Shown in pieces: positions 9,343 to 18,554 of a stretch of 56,429 nucleotides of DNA. The stretch comes from CAZUDO01 sp964618895 (GTDB taxonomy: Bacteria > Desulfobacterota > Binatia > DP-6). A program made the position numbers and the translations under genes. The stretch covers positions 1 to 56,429 of the forward strand of contig CAZUDO010000050.1 of assembly GCA_964618895.1 (NCBI GenBank). Direction: 5' to 3'. The notes under the pieces were generated by a model. That model had not been told where the DNA came from. It made no database searches and saw nothing but the letters and a program-made list of their open reading frames with translations. Position 1 is the first letter of the stretch, and each line of letters opens with the position of its first letter.

Positions 9343-10815
9343 CTACTCGAGAATCGCATCGGCCGGCACCGGCTGGCGCCAACGAAGCACGGGCCGGCGC
9401 GCCGCCCGTGTCTCATCCAAGCGGGTCACTCGCGCCCGATGTGGCGCCTGCCGGACGAGATCTGGGGTGGTGCGCGCTTCTTCGGCGATCCGCAGCATCG
9501 CGTCGACGAACTCATCGAGGGTCTCCTTGCTCTCAGTCTCGGTGGGCTCGATCATCATCGCGCCCTTCACGACCAACGGGAAGTAAATCGTTGGAGCATA
9601 GAAGCCGTAGTCCAGAAGGCGCTTTGCCACATCAAGGGTGTGCACTCCGTACTGTAGGAGGTTCCGATCCGAAAAGACACACTCGTGCAAAGATGGGGTC
9701 TCGTAGGCGAGATAATACGAGCCGGCAAGCCGCGCGCGTACGTAGTTCGCGTTCAGCACCGCCATTCTAGTTGCTTCCGCCAGCCCGGCTCCCCCTAGGC
9801 GACGAATGTACGCGTAGGCTCGAAGTAGAATCCCAAAATTCCCGAAGAACGAACGAAGTCTACCGACGCTCTTGGGACCCTCCTCATCCCAGGTCCAAAC
9901 GTCACCTCGCCGTACCAGACGTGGTACGGGGAGATACGGCGCGAGCGGGGCCCGAACAGCAATCGGTCCCGCTCCTGGCCCCCCGCCGCCGTGGGGCGTC
10001 GAGAACGTCTTGTGAAGGTTGAACTGCATGACGTCAACGCCCATATCGCCTGGGCGGGCGACTCCCATGATCGCGTTCACGTTCGCACCATCCATGTAGA
10101 TGAGGCCACCGCGGTCATGGACGAGCTCTGCGATACTTTCGATCTCTGCCTCGAACAACCCGAGAGTGTTGGGGTTCGTGATCATGAGCGCGGCCACAGA
10201 ATCGTCCATCACAGCGGCAACTGCCTCTAGGGGCAGCAGCCCGCGGGCATCCATCGGGACCTCGGTCACGTTGTATCCGCATAAGGCCGCGCTCGCCGGA
10301 TTGGTGCCATGGGCGCTCGAAGGAATCAGCACGCGACGCCGCCCGTCACCATTGTCGGCGTGATACGCCCGCACCACCATCATTCCGAGCAACTCACCCT
10401 GCGCACCCGCTGCTGGCTGCAAGCACACGGCATCCAACCCGCTTATCCGCGCGAGAGCCTCCTCGAGACGCGCCAAGACCGTCAGCGCCCCTTGAGCCAA
10501 TGCCTCCGGCACCAGCGGGTGAAGCGCCGCGAAGCCCGCCAACCGCGCGACAACCTCGTTGACGGCAGGGTTGTACTTCATCGTGCAGGAACCCAGCGGA
10601 TACATGGTGCTAGCAGCGCTGTAGTTCCACTGAGACAGCCGAACGAAATGTCGAAGCACTTCGAGCTCTCCGACCTCCGGCATCCCCTCGAGATCATCTT
10701 CGCGCTCCAGCTCTGTCGGAAGTGGAGCGACCTCGGCACCGTCGACAGGGAACGCCTTCCAGCCGGCGCGTCCCGTCGACCCACGCTCGAAGATGAGGGG
10801 CTCGTCGAGCAGCAT
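9343..10815 (-). CDS. gcvPB: glycine dehydrogenase (decarboxylating) subunit 2
   Basis: The PLP-binding subunit of the two-subunit P-protein of the glycine cleavage system. It decarboxylates glycine and passes the aminomethyl group to lipoyl-GcvH. The 490-residue length is normal. The PLP lysine lies in FNLHKTFSTPHGGGGPG, and the preceding YMDGANVNAIMG and SSAHGTNPASAA segments are typical. It follows gcvPA by 3 bp, so it is translated from the same message. The N-terminal 'LLDEPLIFERG' segment is the standard start of this subunit, which supports the chosen ATG. Confidence 0.94.
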   Translation of the reverse strand: MLLDEPLIFERGSTGRAGWKAFPVDGAEVAPLPTELEREDDLEGMPEVGELEVLRHFVRLSQWNYSAASTMYPLGSCTMKYNPAVNEVVARLAGFAALHPLVPEALAQGALTVLARLEEALARISGLDAVCLQPAAGAQGELLGMMVVRAYHADNGDGRRRVLIPSSAHGTNPASAALCGYNVTEVPMDARGLLPLEAVAAVMDDSVAALMITNPNTLGLFEAEIESIAELVHDRGGLIYMDGANVNAIMGVARPGDMGVDVMQFNLHKTFSTPHGGGGPGAGPIAVRAPLAPYLPVPRLVRRGDVWTWDEEGPKSVGRLRSFFGNFGILLRAYAYIRRLGGAGLAEATRMAVLNANYVRARLAGSYYLAYETPSLHECVFSDRNLLQYGVHTLDVAKRLLDYGFYAPTIYFPLVVKGAMMIEPTETESKETLDEFVDAMLRIAEEARTTPDLVRQAPHRARVTRLDETRAARRPVLRWRQPVPADAILE

Positions 10816-10818
10816 CGC

Positions 10819-12189
10819 CTAACCCCGGACCGCACGCGTCTCGCGCGCGGTCGTCCCGATCGCCGACACGAGTCGATCGATCTGATCCGGGCTGTGGACC
10901 TCCGTGACACATACGAGCAGAGCCCCCCTGAGCTCTGGATACCACCGCTCAAGCGGGTATCCCGGCACCACTCCATCGCGAGCCAGCGCTTCCCATCTCC
11001 GCACCGTGCCGGGCGCATCCACGACGAACTCGTTGAAGAATGGTCCGTCGAATATACGTGCGACTCCCGCAGCCTGGAGACGATCCGCTACCATGTGAGC
11101 GGTCTGGAAGTTGCCCCTGCCAAGGCTGCGCAACCCCGAACGGCCGAGCAGAGAAAGGTACACGGCAACCGCCAGCGCACACAGTCCTTGATTCGTACAG
11201 ATGTTCGACGTCGCTCGTTCGCGACGGATGTGCTGCTCACGCGCGGCCAGCGTCAGCACATACCCCCGTCGCCCCTGACTATCGACGGTCTCTCCCACGA
11301 TGCGCCCCGGCATGCTGCGGAGGTGGCGCTCCTGAGCGGCGAACAGACCCACACCGGGACCACCGTAGGATACGGGGAGTCCGAGACTCTGTCCCTCGGC
11401 AACCGCGATATCTGCCCCGCACGCCCCTGGCGACCGAACGGTCGCCAAGGCCAAGGCCTCCGGCGTTGCCGTGATCGTCAGGGCGCCGACTCGCTGCGCG
11501 ATGACGGCGGCAGCCGCGACGTCCTCGAGCACGCCGAACACGTTCGGGTACCCGAGCACCAGACACAACGCGTCGTCTCCAACTACGCGGTCGAGACTCT
11601 CGAGGTCACACCGTCCGTTCGGCAAGTACGGCACCTCGCGCACCTCGAGATCAGGTAGCCGGCGAACATAGGTGATCACCGTCGCGCGGTACTGTGGATG
11701 CACCGAACGCGCCATCCACACCACCCGTCGTCCCGGCAGCACCCGTCGGGCCATCAGCACCGCTTCCGCGGCCGCCGAGGCGCCGTCGTACATGCTTGCG
11801 TTGGCCACGTCGAGACCGAGCAGCATCGCGGTGAAAGTTTGAAACTCGAAGATCGACTGTAGTGTTCCCTGACTGACCTCCGGCTGGTACGGCGTGTAGG
11901 CGGTCGCGAACTCGGACCGAAGCAATATCTGATCGACAACGGCGGGCACGGCATGCGGGTAGGCACCGGCGCCAAGGAACACCGCCGTCTCCGCGCCCGC
12001 ATTCCGGCCCGCGAGCGCCTCGAGCTCACGACGGAGTTCACTCTCGGTAAGCCCATCTTCCAGTTCGAGGCGAGCGTGCGCTCGCAGACGCTCCGGAATA
12101 CTTGCGAACAGGTCCTCGATTCGTGACGCGCCAATCGCGGCCAACATCGTTGACACGTCGTGCGCGCTATGGGGCGTATACGTACTCAC
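10819..12189 (-). CDS. gcvPA: glycine dehydrogenase (decarboxylating) subunit 1
   Basis: The other half of the split P-protein, forming the active heterotetramer with GcvPB. At 456 residues it is the usual length. Recognisable segments are YTPHSAHDVSTMLAAIG at the N-terminus, AYTPYQPEVSQGTLQSIFEFQT near 120 and NASMYDGASAAAEA near 150, then ANICT/SNICTNQGLCALA-type sequence toward the C-terminus. The stop overlaps nothing, but the ATG at 12189 overlaps the gcvH stop by 4 bases (ATGA), so translation is coupled in the order gcvT-gcvH-gcvPA-gcvPB. Confidence 0.94.
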   Translation of the reverse strand: MSTYTPHSAHDVSTMLAAIGASRIEDLFASIPERLRAHARLELEDGLTESELRRELEALAGRNAGAETAVFLGAGAYPHAVPAVVDQILLRSEFATAYTPYQPEVSQGTLQSIFEFQTFTAMLLGLDVANASMYDGASAAAEAVLMARRVLPGRRVVWMARSVHPQYRATVITYVRRLPDLEVREVPYLPNGRCDLESLDRVVGDDALCLVLGYPNVFGVLEDVAAAAVIAQRVGALTITATPEALALATVRSPGACGADIAVAEGQSLGLPVSYGGPGVGLFAAQERHLRSMPGRIVGETVDSQGRRGYVLTLAAREQHIRRERATSNICTNQGLCALAVAVYLSLLGRSGLRSLGRGNFQTAHMVADRLQAAGVARIFDGPFFNEFVVDAPGTVRRWEALARDGVVPGYPLERWYPELRGALLVCVTEVHSPDQIDRLVSAIGTTARETRAVRG

Positions 12190-12578
12190 GTCTGCTGCTC
12201 GGCAGCCACGTGCGCCCGGTACGCATCGGCGTCGAACAGACTATCGACTTCCTCGCGACGCGTCACGACCAATCGGATCATCCATCCCGCCCCGTATGGA
12301 TCACCATTCACGAGCTCCGGCTCATCACGCAGCACTTGGTTCACCGCCACGACGCGGCCAGCGACCGGAGCGAAGAGATCGGAGACCGTCTTATTGGATT
12401 CCACGACACCGAACGTCTGGCCCTGGCTCAGCATTGCACCAACCACCGGCAACTCCACGAATACGACGTCGCCCAAGGCATCCTGCGCAAAATCCGTGAT
12501 CCCGACGACGGCTTCTCCACCTTCGACTCGTAGCCACTCGTGGTCCTTCGTGTAACGAACGTCGCTAGGAAACTCCAT
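12186..12578 (-). CDS. gcvH: glycine cleavage system H protein
   Basis: Lipoyl carrier that shuttles the aminomethyl group between P, T and L proteins. It has 130 residues. The lipoylation site is Lys63 within ESNKTVSDLFAPVAG, where most homologues have ESVKA. The N-terminus MEFPSDVRYTKDHEWLR is canonical and fixes the start at 12578, although the frame is open for 49 more codons into gcvT. It begins one base after the gcvT stop. Its lipoyl group must be attached by LipB/LipA or LplA. The only ligase-like gene in this window (54831-55844) lacks the usual catalytic lysine, so the attaching enzyme is probably elsewhere. Confidence 0.94.
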   Translation of the reverse strand: MEFPSDVRYTKDHEWLRVEGGEAVVGITDFAQDALGDVVFVELPVVGAMLSQGQTFGVVESNKTVSDLFAPVAGRVVAVNQVLRDEPELVNGDPYGAGWMIRLVVTRREEVDSLFDADAYRAHVAAEQQT

Positions 12579-12579
12579 C

Positions 12580-13680
12580 TTACGGGCTCTCTCGCCGAGC
12601 GCGCCGGTAGAACGGCCGCTCGACCACACGGGCAGCCACATGACGGCCGCGGATATCGACTGCCACGTTCGTACCCGGCTTTGCTGCCTCGTTACCAACG
12701 TACGCAAGACCAATGAACGTACCAAGCAGGGGGGCTCTTGCTCCGCTCGTCACGGATCCGATCACGCGATCCTGCCACCGCACCTCGTATCCGTGACGGG
12801 GAATTCTCGCCTCTTGCATTTGTATTCCGACCAGAGATCGCCTGACACCCCGGACTCTCTGCGCCTCAAGCGCGGGCCGCCCGACGAACTCGCCCTTCCC
12901 GAGCTTCACCACCCAACCAAGACCAGCCTCGAACGGCGTTGTATCTCCGTCCATATCGCTGCCACACAACGGCAATGCTGCCTCAAGGCGCAGCGTGTCG
13001 CGCGCTGCCAGCCCGGCGGCCAATCCACCTTGCCCACGCACCCCTGAGAGCAGCTGCTCCCAGACAGCCCCCGCATTCATCCCACCGACGAATATCTCGA
13101 AGCCGTCCTCCCCCGTGTACCCGGTTCGCGACACGAGGGCATCGTACCCCGCGACTCGGCCTTCACGGATGGTGAACGAACGCATCGCCCTCGGATCGGC
13201 CGCCGTGACCGAGCGGAGCACCTGCTCGGCGAGAGGCCCCTGCAGAGCCAGCAGCGCGACGTCGGCACTCCGATCTGCGATCTCGGCGCGCCCAGCGTTG
13301 TATCCCCGGATCCACGCCAAGTCACGTTCGGTGTTGGCGGCGTTCACGACCATGAGATACCGCCGTTCCTCGAGACGAAACACGATGACGTCGTCGATGA
13401 CACCACCCTGCTCGTTACACAGCATGGAGTACTGCCCGTCGCCGACTTTGAGACGGGCAACGTCGTTTACGGTGAGTTCCTGACACACAGCCTGGGCCTG
13501 CGGCCCACGCAACTCGAGTTCACCCATGTGACTGACATCGAACAGTCCACATGTCCGACGTACGGCCAGGTGCTCGTCGACGGGGCTCCCGTACGACAGG
13601 GGCAACTCCCAGCCGGCAAAGTCCACGCAACGACCCCCTAGGGCCCGATGGATATCGTAGAGTGGAGTACGACGTGCCAT
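12580..13680 (-). CDS. gcvT: glycine cleavage system T protein (aminomethyltransferase)
   Basis: Transfers the methylene carbon from aminomethyl-GcvH to tetrahydrofolate, producing 5,10-methylene-THF and ammonia. The 366-residue protein starts MARRTPLYDIHRALGG, with CGLFDVSHMGELEL near 45, the folate-site region VVNAANTERDLAWI near 110 (catalytic Asp) and SRTGYTGEDGFEIF near 185. The start at 13680 gives the canonical N-terminus, and the ten codons upstream overlap folD's stop and are unlikely. It is the first gcv gene, five bases after folD. The product methylene-THF is the substrate of FolD, so the gene order matches the metabolic order. Confidence 0.94.
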   Translation of the reverse strand: MARRTPLYDIHRALGGRCVDFAGWELPLSYGSPVDEHLAVRRTCGLFDVSHMGELELRGPQAQAVCQELTVNDVARLKVGDGQYSMLCNEQGGVIDDVIVFRLEERRYLMVVNAANTERDLAWIRGYNAGRAEIADRSADVALLALQGPLAEQVLRSVTAADPRAMRSFTIREGRVAGYDALVSRTGYTGEDGFEIFVGGMNAGAVWEQLLSGVRGQGGLAAGLAARDTLRLEAALPLCGSDMDGDTTPFEAGLGWVVKLGKGEFVGRPALEAQRVRGVRRSLVGIQMQEARIPRHGYEVRWQDRVIGSVTSGARAPLLGTFIGLAYVGNEAAKPGTNVAVDIRGRHVAARVVERPFYRRARRESP

Positions 13681-13684
13681 CGGT

Positions 13685-14545
13685 CTAGGCCGCCCGCATC
13701 GTACTCGCATGCTCGGCAGCGCTTACCGTGTTCGCCAGCAGCATCGCAACCGTCATCGGGCCGACACCGCCAGGAACGGGCGTTATGTACGATGCACGCC
13801 CCAAAGCCACCAGGAACTCGACGTCACCCCGTAGCGCGCCGTCGCTGCCCCGATTGATTCCCACATCGATCACGACGGCACCGGGTTTAATCCACTCACC
13901 CCGCACCAGGCCCGCCTGCCCGGCCGCCGCGACGACGACATCGCCCCGAGCGATCTCTCCGCCCAGGTCGACGGTGCGAGAATGACACATCGTGACCGTC
14001 GCGTGACGTTCCAACAACAAGAGTGCGAGGGGCTTTCCAACGAGCGCACTGCGCCCAACGACCACCGCCCGCGCACCGCACAGGTCGGCACCCACCTCCG
14101 CGAGCAACCGGATCACACCGAGCGGCGTGCAAGGACGTAGCCCAGGCCGGCCGGCGAGCAGCCTGCCCTGGTTGACCGGGTGCAGGCCGTCAACGTCCTT
14201 CTCCGGGGGAATCGCCTCGATCACCTCCTGGGCATCCAGGCCCGCAGGCAACGGCAACTGCACGAGTATCCCATGCACGGCTGCGTCGTCGGCGAGCGCC
14301 CTCACCAGCGCGAGCACCTCGTCTCGTGCCGCTGTGGCGGCGATCCGTCGCCCGATCGAAACCATCCCAACTTCGACACAGGCCTTTTCTTTGCTTGCGA
14401 CATAGACCCTCGAAGGGGGATCGTCTCCGACAAGCACGGTCGCCAAGCCGGGCACGACACCACGCTCCCGCAAGCGCGCAACCCGCAGGCGCACCTCTTG
14501 CCGCACTGACGCCGCTACGGCCTTCCCATCGATGATCCGTCCCAT
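13685..14545 (-). CDS. folD: bifunctional methylene-THF dehydrogenase / methenyl-THF cyclohydrolase
   Basis: Interconverts 5,10-methylene-, methenyl- and 10-formyl-THF using NADP. At 286 residues the length is standard. Catalytic Lys lies in SRVYVASKEKACVEVG. ILVQLPLPAG, EKDVDGLHPVNQG and the Rossmann segment VVGRSALVGKPLALLL are all intact, as is TPVPGGVGPMTVAML near the C-terminus. It leads the folD-gcvTH-gcvPAB operon, has AGGTGA ahead of its ATG, and a plausible promoter at 14571-14598. No glycine riboswitch core was recognised in the 223 bp upstream. Confidence 0.95.
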   Translation of the reverse strand: MGRIIDGKAVAASVRQEVRLRVARLRERGVVPGLATVLVGDDPPSRVYVASKEKACVEVGMVSIGRRIAATAARDEVLALVRALADDAAVHGILVQLPLPAGLDAQEVIEAIPPEKDVDGLHPVNQGRLLAGRPGLRPCTPLGVIRLLAEVGADLCGARAVVVGRSALVGKPLALLLLERHATVTMCHSRTVDLGGEIARGDVVVAAAGQAGLVRGEWIKPGAVVIDVGINRGSDGALRGDVEFLVALGRASYITPVPGGVGPMTVAMLLANTVSAAEHASTMRAA

Positions 14546-14570
14546 TTGCTCACCTGAAACGAGCGCCCTT

Positions 14571-14598
14571 TTTATAGAACCGACCGCGTCGCAGGCAA
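14571..14598 (-). promoter_or_regulatory. candidate sigma-70 promoter of folD-gcv operon
   Basis: On the minus strand TTGCCT (14593-14598) and TATAAA (14571-14576) are separated by 16 bp and lie 26 bp before the folD ATG at 14545. This is the best promoter-like pair in the gap between aspS and folD. It makes independent expression of the one-carbon genes likely. Confidence 0.45.
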
Positions 14599-14768
14599 GC
14601 CTTCACCCGGCCCCAGCAAACGCCGCAGCTGTCGAACCGCACCGGTCGGCGTCGTTACACACGCGCAACGCGAAATATCCCACGCAACCTCGCCGCCCGC
14701 CACCCCTCCCGGAGGCTCGCGCTGCAGCATATGCATCCGGGGCATGCTGGCATGAGGGGCGTCGGGGC

Positions 14769-16568
14769 CTACCCGCGCACCTTCTCTTCTCTGTCGGGTG
14801 GCAAGGCGAGCTGGATGTGGAGCTCCCGAAGTTGACGTTCGTTCACCGTGGATGGAGCGTTCATCATGAGGTCCTGAGCCGCCTGATTCATCGGAAAGAC
14901 GATCACTTCGCGGATATTGGCCTCGTTCGCCAGCAACATCACCATGCGGTCAATGCCAGGCGCCAGGCCGCCGTGCGGGGGCGCTCCGTAGCGGAAGGCG
15001 TTCAGCAACCCACCAAAGCGCTCCTCGACGTCCTCGCGTCGGTACCCTGCGATCTCGAAGGCGCGAATCATGACCTCCGGGCGATGATTCCGGATCGCCC
15101 CGCTCGAGAGCTCGATGCCGTTACAGACGATGTCGTACTGGTACGCTCGGATGTCGAGCGGGTCGAGCGTCTCCAACGCCTCAAGGCCTCCTTGTGGCAT
15201 GGAGAACGGATTGTGACTAAAGACGATTGCGCCGCTGACGTCGTCCCGCTCGTAGAAGGGATAGTCCGTGATCCAGCAGAACCGAAAGGCCGATTTCTCG
15301 ATCACGTCGAGATCCTCGCCTAGGCGCCCACGAATCGCGTGGCAGGCGCGAGGGACTGCGCCCGCTTCGCCGCAGACGAAGAAGATCGCATCACCCTGAC
15401 GCGCCCCCGTTGCGCGCGACAGCGCCGCACACATTTCGACCGTCAGGAACTTCGCGATCGGCCCCTTCATCTCTCTGTCCACGATCACGTAGGCGAGCCC
15501 CGGCAAGCCCAGCGACCGCGCAAATTCGACCAGTCGATCAAAGAAGCTGCGGGGTCTAGCGGCGGCTCCCGGCGCCCCCATGGCTCGAACCACAGCCCCA
15601 TCCTCGATGGCCTTAGCGAACATCGCAAACCCGGATCCCGCGAACGTGTCGGTCACGTCGGCGATGAAGATGGGGTTGCGAAGGTCGGGTTTGTCTGACC
15701 CGTACCGCAGCATGGTCTCCGCGTACGGGATTCGCGGAAACGGTGGCGGAGTGATCGCCCACTGCGAGAACTCGGAGAATAGCCCGTAGAGAACCGGCTC
15801 GACCGCGGCAAATACGTCGGCCTGCTCCACGAACGACATCTCGACATCGAGCTGATAGAACTCGCCCGGTGAGCGATCTGCCCGCGCATCCTCGTCGCGG
15901 AAGCAGGGGGCAATCTGAAAATAACGGTCGAAGCCCGCGACCATGAGCAGTTGCTTGAATTGCTGAGGTGCCTGTGGGAGGGCGTAGAACTTCCCCGGAT
16001 GCAGTCGGCTAGGTACCAAGTAATCTCGGGCACCCTCAGGGGAGCTCGACGTGAGGATGGGCGTCTGCATCTCGCTGAAGCCCTGCTCCACCATGCGCCG
16101 GCGTACGCTCGCGATCACCCCTGACCGCAACACCATGTTGCCATGCAACCGCTCACGACGCAGGTCCAGAAACCGGTACCGCAATCGAAGATCCTCCGGC
16201 GGCTCCTGCGCACCCCACAGCTGCAACGGAAGTACGTCCGCCGCCGACAACACGTCGATTGCCTCAATCGTCACCTCGACCTGTCCCGTGGCGAGATGCG
16301 GATTGACCGTGTCCTCACTTCGCGCTGTCACCCGACCCCGAATGGCCACTACGCTCTCCAGGCGAACATGCTCCGCGACGCCGAATGCTGCGTTGTCGGG
16401 CGTCACCACGCATTGCGTCACTCCGAAGTGGTCCCGAAGGTCCAGAAACAGCAGACTGCCGTGGTCCCGCCGCCGATGCACCCAACCAGCGAGCCGCACC
16501 GCTTTGCCTACATCCGTCGCCCGCAGGCCTCCGCAGGTGTGGGTGCGATATGCCGTCTCAATACCCAT
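14769..16568 (-). CDS. aspS: aspartate--tRNA ligase
   Basis: Class IIb aminoacyl-tRNA synthetase of 599 residues. An N-terminal OB-fold anticodon-binding domain (AGWVHRRRDHGSLLFLDLRD) precedes the catalytic core with motif 2 CFRDEDARADRSPGEFYQLD, the bacterial GAD insertion, and motif 3 GLAPGIDRMVMLLANEANIR. The start at 16568 gives the standard MGIETAYRTHTCG N-terminus. The frame is open for 26 further codons that overlap hisS. Whether it is discriminating or also charges tRNA-Asn cannot be read from the sequence alone. It follows hisS by 2 bp. Confidence 0.95.
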   Translation of the reverse strand: MGIETAYRTHTCGGLRATDVGKAVRLAGWVHRRRDHGSLLFLDLRDHFGVTQCVVTPDNAAFGVAEHVRLESVVAIRGRVTARSEDTVNPHLATGQVEVTIEAIDVLSAADVLPLQLWGAQEPPEDLRLRYRFLDLRRERLHGNMVLRSGVIASVRRRMVEQGFSEMQTPILTSSSPEGARDYLVPSRLHPGKFYALPQAPQQFKQLLMVAGFDRYFQIAPCFRDEDARADRSPGEFYQLDVEMSFVEQADVFAAVEPVLYGLFSEFSQWAITPPPFPRIPYAETMLRYGSDKPDLRNPIFIADVTDTFAGSGFAMFAKAIEDGAVVRAMGAPGAAARPRSFFDRLVEFARSLGLPGLAYVIVDREMKGPIAKFLTVEMCAALSRATGARQGDAIFFVCGEAGAVPRACHAIRGRLGEDLDVIEKSAFRFCWITDYPFYERDDVSGAIVFSHNPFSMPQGGLEALETLDPLDIRAYQYDIVCNGIELSSGAIRNHRPEVMIRAFEIAGYRREDVEERFGGLLNAFRYGAPPHGGLAPGIDRMVMLLANEANIREVIVFPMNQAAQDLMMNAPSTVNERQLRELHIQLALPPDREEKVRG

Positions 16569-16570
16569 GT

Positions 16571-17860
16571 TCACGAAGTACCCCTCACCATCATACGAAC
16601 CATGGCCGCAAGGTCCTTCCCCGCGCCGTCGAGCGGGAGCATGCATGGACGGTCCTCGCGTCGTTCGAGATCGCGGACTGTCGCGTGTCCCGCGCGCAGC
16701 TCCTGTTCACCAACCAAGATCGCCAGACGTGCTCTCCGCTTGTCCGCCGTCCGCATCATCGCCTTGACGCTCCGCCCAGGCGGCTCGAGCGCAACGAGCA
16801 CTCCTTCACGACGCAGGCGGCGCGCCAGCGCCAGCGCCGGCCCCGCCGCGGGGCCGGCGAGCGCCAGCACGACCAATTCGGGTGGCGTTGGCCCGTCACC
16901 GGCAGCAACGATCATCGCCAACCGTTCGAGGCCGAGTGCGAATCCGACACCACAGACGTCCGGACCACCCAGCGCGGCCACCAGGCCATCGTACCGCCCC
17001 CCACCCCCGACGGCGTTCTGCGCACCGAGGCTTTCGGCGACCACTTCGAACGCGGTTCGACAATAGTAATCGAGTCCCCGCACCAAGCGAGGATTCATCA
17101 CGTACGAGACGCCCTCCTGGTCGAGCAATGCACGCACGGCAGCGAGGTGGCTATCGCACCCCTCGCACAAGCTCTGCCCGATCACGGGCGCACGTGCCAT
17201 CACCTCCCGACACGTCGCGACCTTACAATCGAGAAGCCGGAGCGGGTTTCGTTCCAATCGCCGGTGACAGTCCGGACATAGGCCGTCGCGGTGCGCCAAC
17301 CCAAACTTCTGCAATAGCTCCCGATAGACGGGACGACATGCCGCATCGCCTACCGAGTTGAGTTCCAATCGGGTCGCACGCGCACCAACTGCCTCCAGCG
17401 TGTCCACGAGCATCACCAGGAGCTCAGCATCGGCCAGTGGGTCTTCGCGACCGAGCATCTCGGCGCCGATCTGGTGAAACTGCCGGTATCGCCCCTTCTG
17501 TGGCCGTTCACGGCGGAACATCGGCCCCCGGTAGAATACCCGGGCTGCCGGGTCCGTGTGTGCGAGCCCCCCGCCGACATACGCACGGACGACACTCGCC
17601 GTCGCCTCGGGCCGAAGCGTCACGAGCGTATCATCCCGATCCGGAAACGAATACATCTCCTTCTCGACCACGTCCGTAGTTTCCCCGAGCGAACGCGCGA
17701 ATAGCTCCGATCGCTCCAGCACCGGGAGCCGTATTTCGCCGAAGCCATACGCCCCAAAGACCGCCGCTGCGCGATCCTCGATCGCATTCCAGCGCATGCT
17801 CTCCGGGGGGAGTACGTCATGGAACCCCCGGACCGGGGCGATCTGCGTCGGCTTTCCCAT
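16571..17860 (-). CDS. hisS: histidine--tRNA ligase
   Basis: Class IIa synthetase of 429 residues. Motif 1 region RGFHDVLPPES, TLRPEATASVVRAY, motif 2 FYRGPMFRRERPQKGRYRQF, the histidine-A signature GLDYYCRTAFEV and motif 3 GVGFALGLERL are all visible. The start at 17860 (MGKPTQIAPVRGFHD) is the canonical one, and 71 open codons upstream do not resemble the family. A DCH/CxxC-like segment (GLCPDCHRRLERNPLRLLDCKV) corresponds to the usual insertion domain. hisS and aspS form a two-gene unit heading the long minus-strand run. Confidence 0.95.
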   Translation of the reverse strand: MGKPTQIAPVRGFHDVLPPESMRWNAIEDRAAAVFGAYGFGEIRLPVLERSELFARSLGETTDVVEKEMYSFPDRDDTLVTLRPEATASVVRAYVGGGLAHTDPAARVFYRGPMFRRERPQKGRYRQFHQIGAEMLGREDPLADAELLVMLVDTLEAVGARATRLELNSVGDAACRPVYRELLQKFGLAHRDGLCPDCHRRLERNPLRLLDCKVATCREVMARAPVIGQSLCEGCDSHLAAVRALLDQEGVSYVMNPRLVRGLDYYCRTAFEVVAESLGAQNAVGGGGRYDGLVAALGGPDVCGVGFALGLERLAMIVAAGDGPTPPELVVLALAGPAAGPALALARRLRREGVLVALEPPGRSVKAMMRTADKRRARLAILVGEQELRAGHATVRDLERREDRPCMLPLDGAGKDLAAMVRMMVRGTS

Positions 17861-17984
17861 GGGGCGAAGTTGGAGGCTTCTACCAAATACGATACGGACC
17901 CTCAACGCAGGCGATTGATACCCCGAAGGTTTCCCCGCACAATGGAGCGGCGAGCGGGGAGAGACACTCGACGGCAGAGCAATC

Positions 17985-18554
17985 ATGCTAGCGACTGGAA
18001 CTCTTGCGTCATTGTTCCACGACCTGGTCCGAGCCGCCATGGCTGCGCAGCGGGTCGAGTCGTCAGAGAGCACAGAATGCTACCTCGTGAACCTCCTCGA
18101 AGCGTTCGCGCGCCCCGTCCGGTCGGATCTCCTGGATCCGCCCTTGGGCGTCGCCTATCTGACGGCCCTACACCTCCCGGCATCACAGCGCTACGGCGAG
18201 CTGAAGCAGATCGCCGATACCGCGCTGTTCGTCACCGGAATGTTCGTAGACAGCCTTGACCGCAGCCTGGTCGGCCCCGACTACTACGAAATCATCGGCC
18301 GCAACGCCTATGCCCGACTCTCCACTCACCCCCCTCGGGCGAGTCTCGCCGAGCTCTTCGGCGAACTGGCACGACGTTTCCCGGAGTTCGTCCGGGTGCT
18401 CACCGAGATCAGCACTCAGGAACTCTTTCGCCGGCACAAGGACACCCTCCGGCTGTACAAGCGCTGGCTGCACACGCGAGGGCAGCGCGAAGCAGACATG
18501 CTTCTTCGGCAGGGAATCATTCCCTTCGCCCCCACAACACGCCACCGCCACTAG
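17985..18554 (+). CDS. conserved hypothetical protein, predicted cytoplasmic
   Basis: A 189-residue protein without signal peptide or membrane helix. Its clearest block is around residues 65-105, ELKQIADTALFVTGMFVDSL then VGPDYYEIIGRNAYARL, and a second helical block with ELFGELARRFPEFVRVLTEI. This resembles a family of unknown function that I associate with deltaproteobacterial genomes. No catalytic motif can be named. It is the only plus-strand gene in the first 27 kb after the IS fragment, and it is divergent from hisS. Its TAG stop shares the bases CTAG with the stop of the facing methyltransferase gene. Confidence 0.7.
   Translation: MLATGTLASLFHDLVRAAMAAQRVESSESTECYLVNLLEAFARPVRSDLLDPPLGVAYLTALHLPASQRYGELKQIADTALFVTGMFVDSLDRSLVGPDYYEIIGRNAYARLSTHPPRASLAELFGELARRFPEFVRVLTEISTQELFRRHKDTLRLYKRWLHTRGQREADMLLRQGIIPFAPTTRHRH

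Noticed and set aside
14546..14768. Possible glycine riboswitch before folD-gcv
   Set aside because: No paired aptamer core with the conserved GGAGAG-type and purine-rich segments could be traced on the minus strand. Only a plain promoter-like pair was seen.
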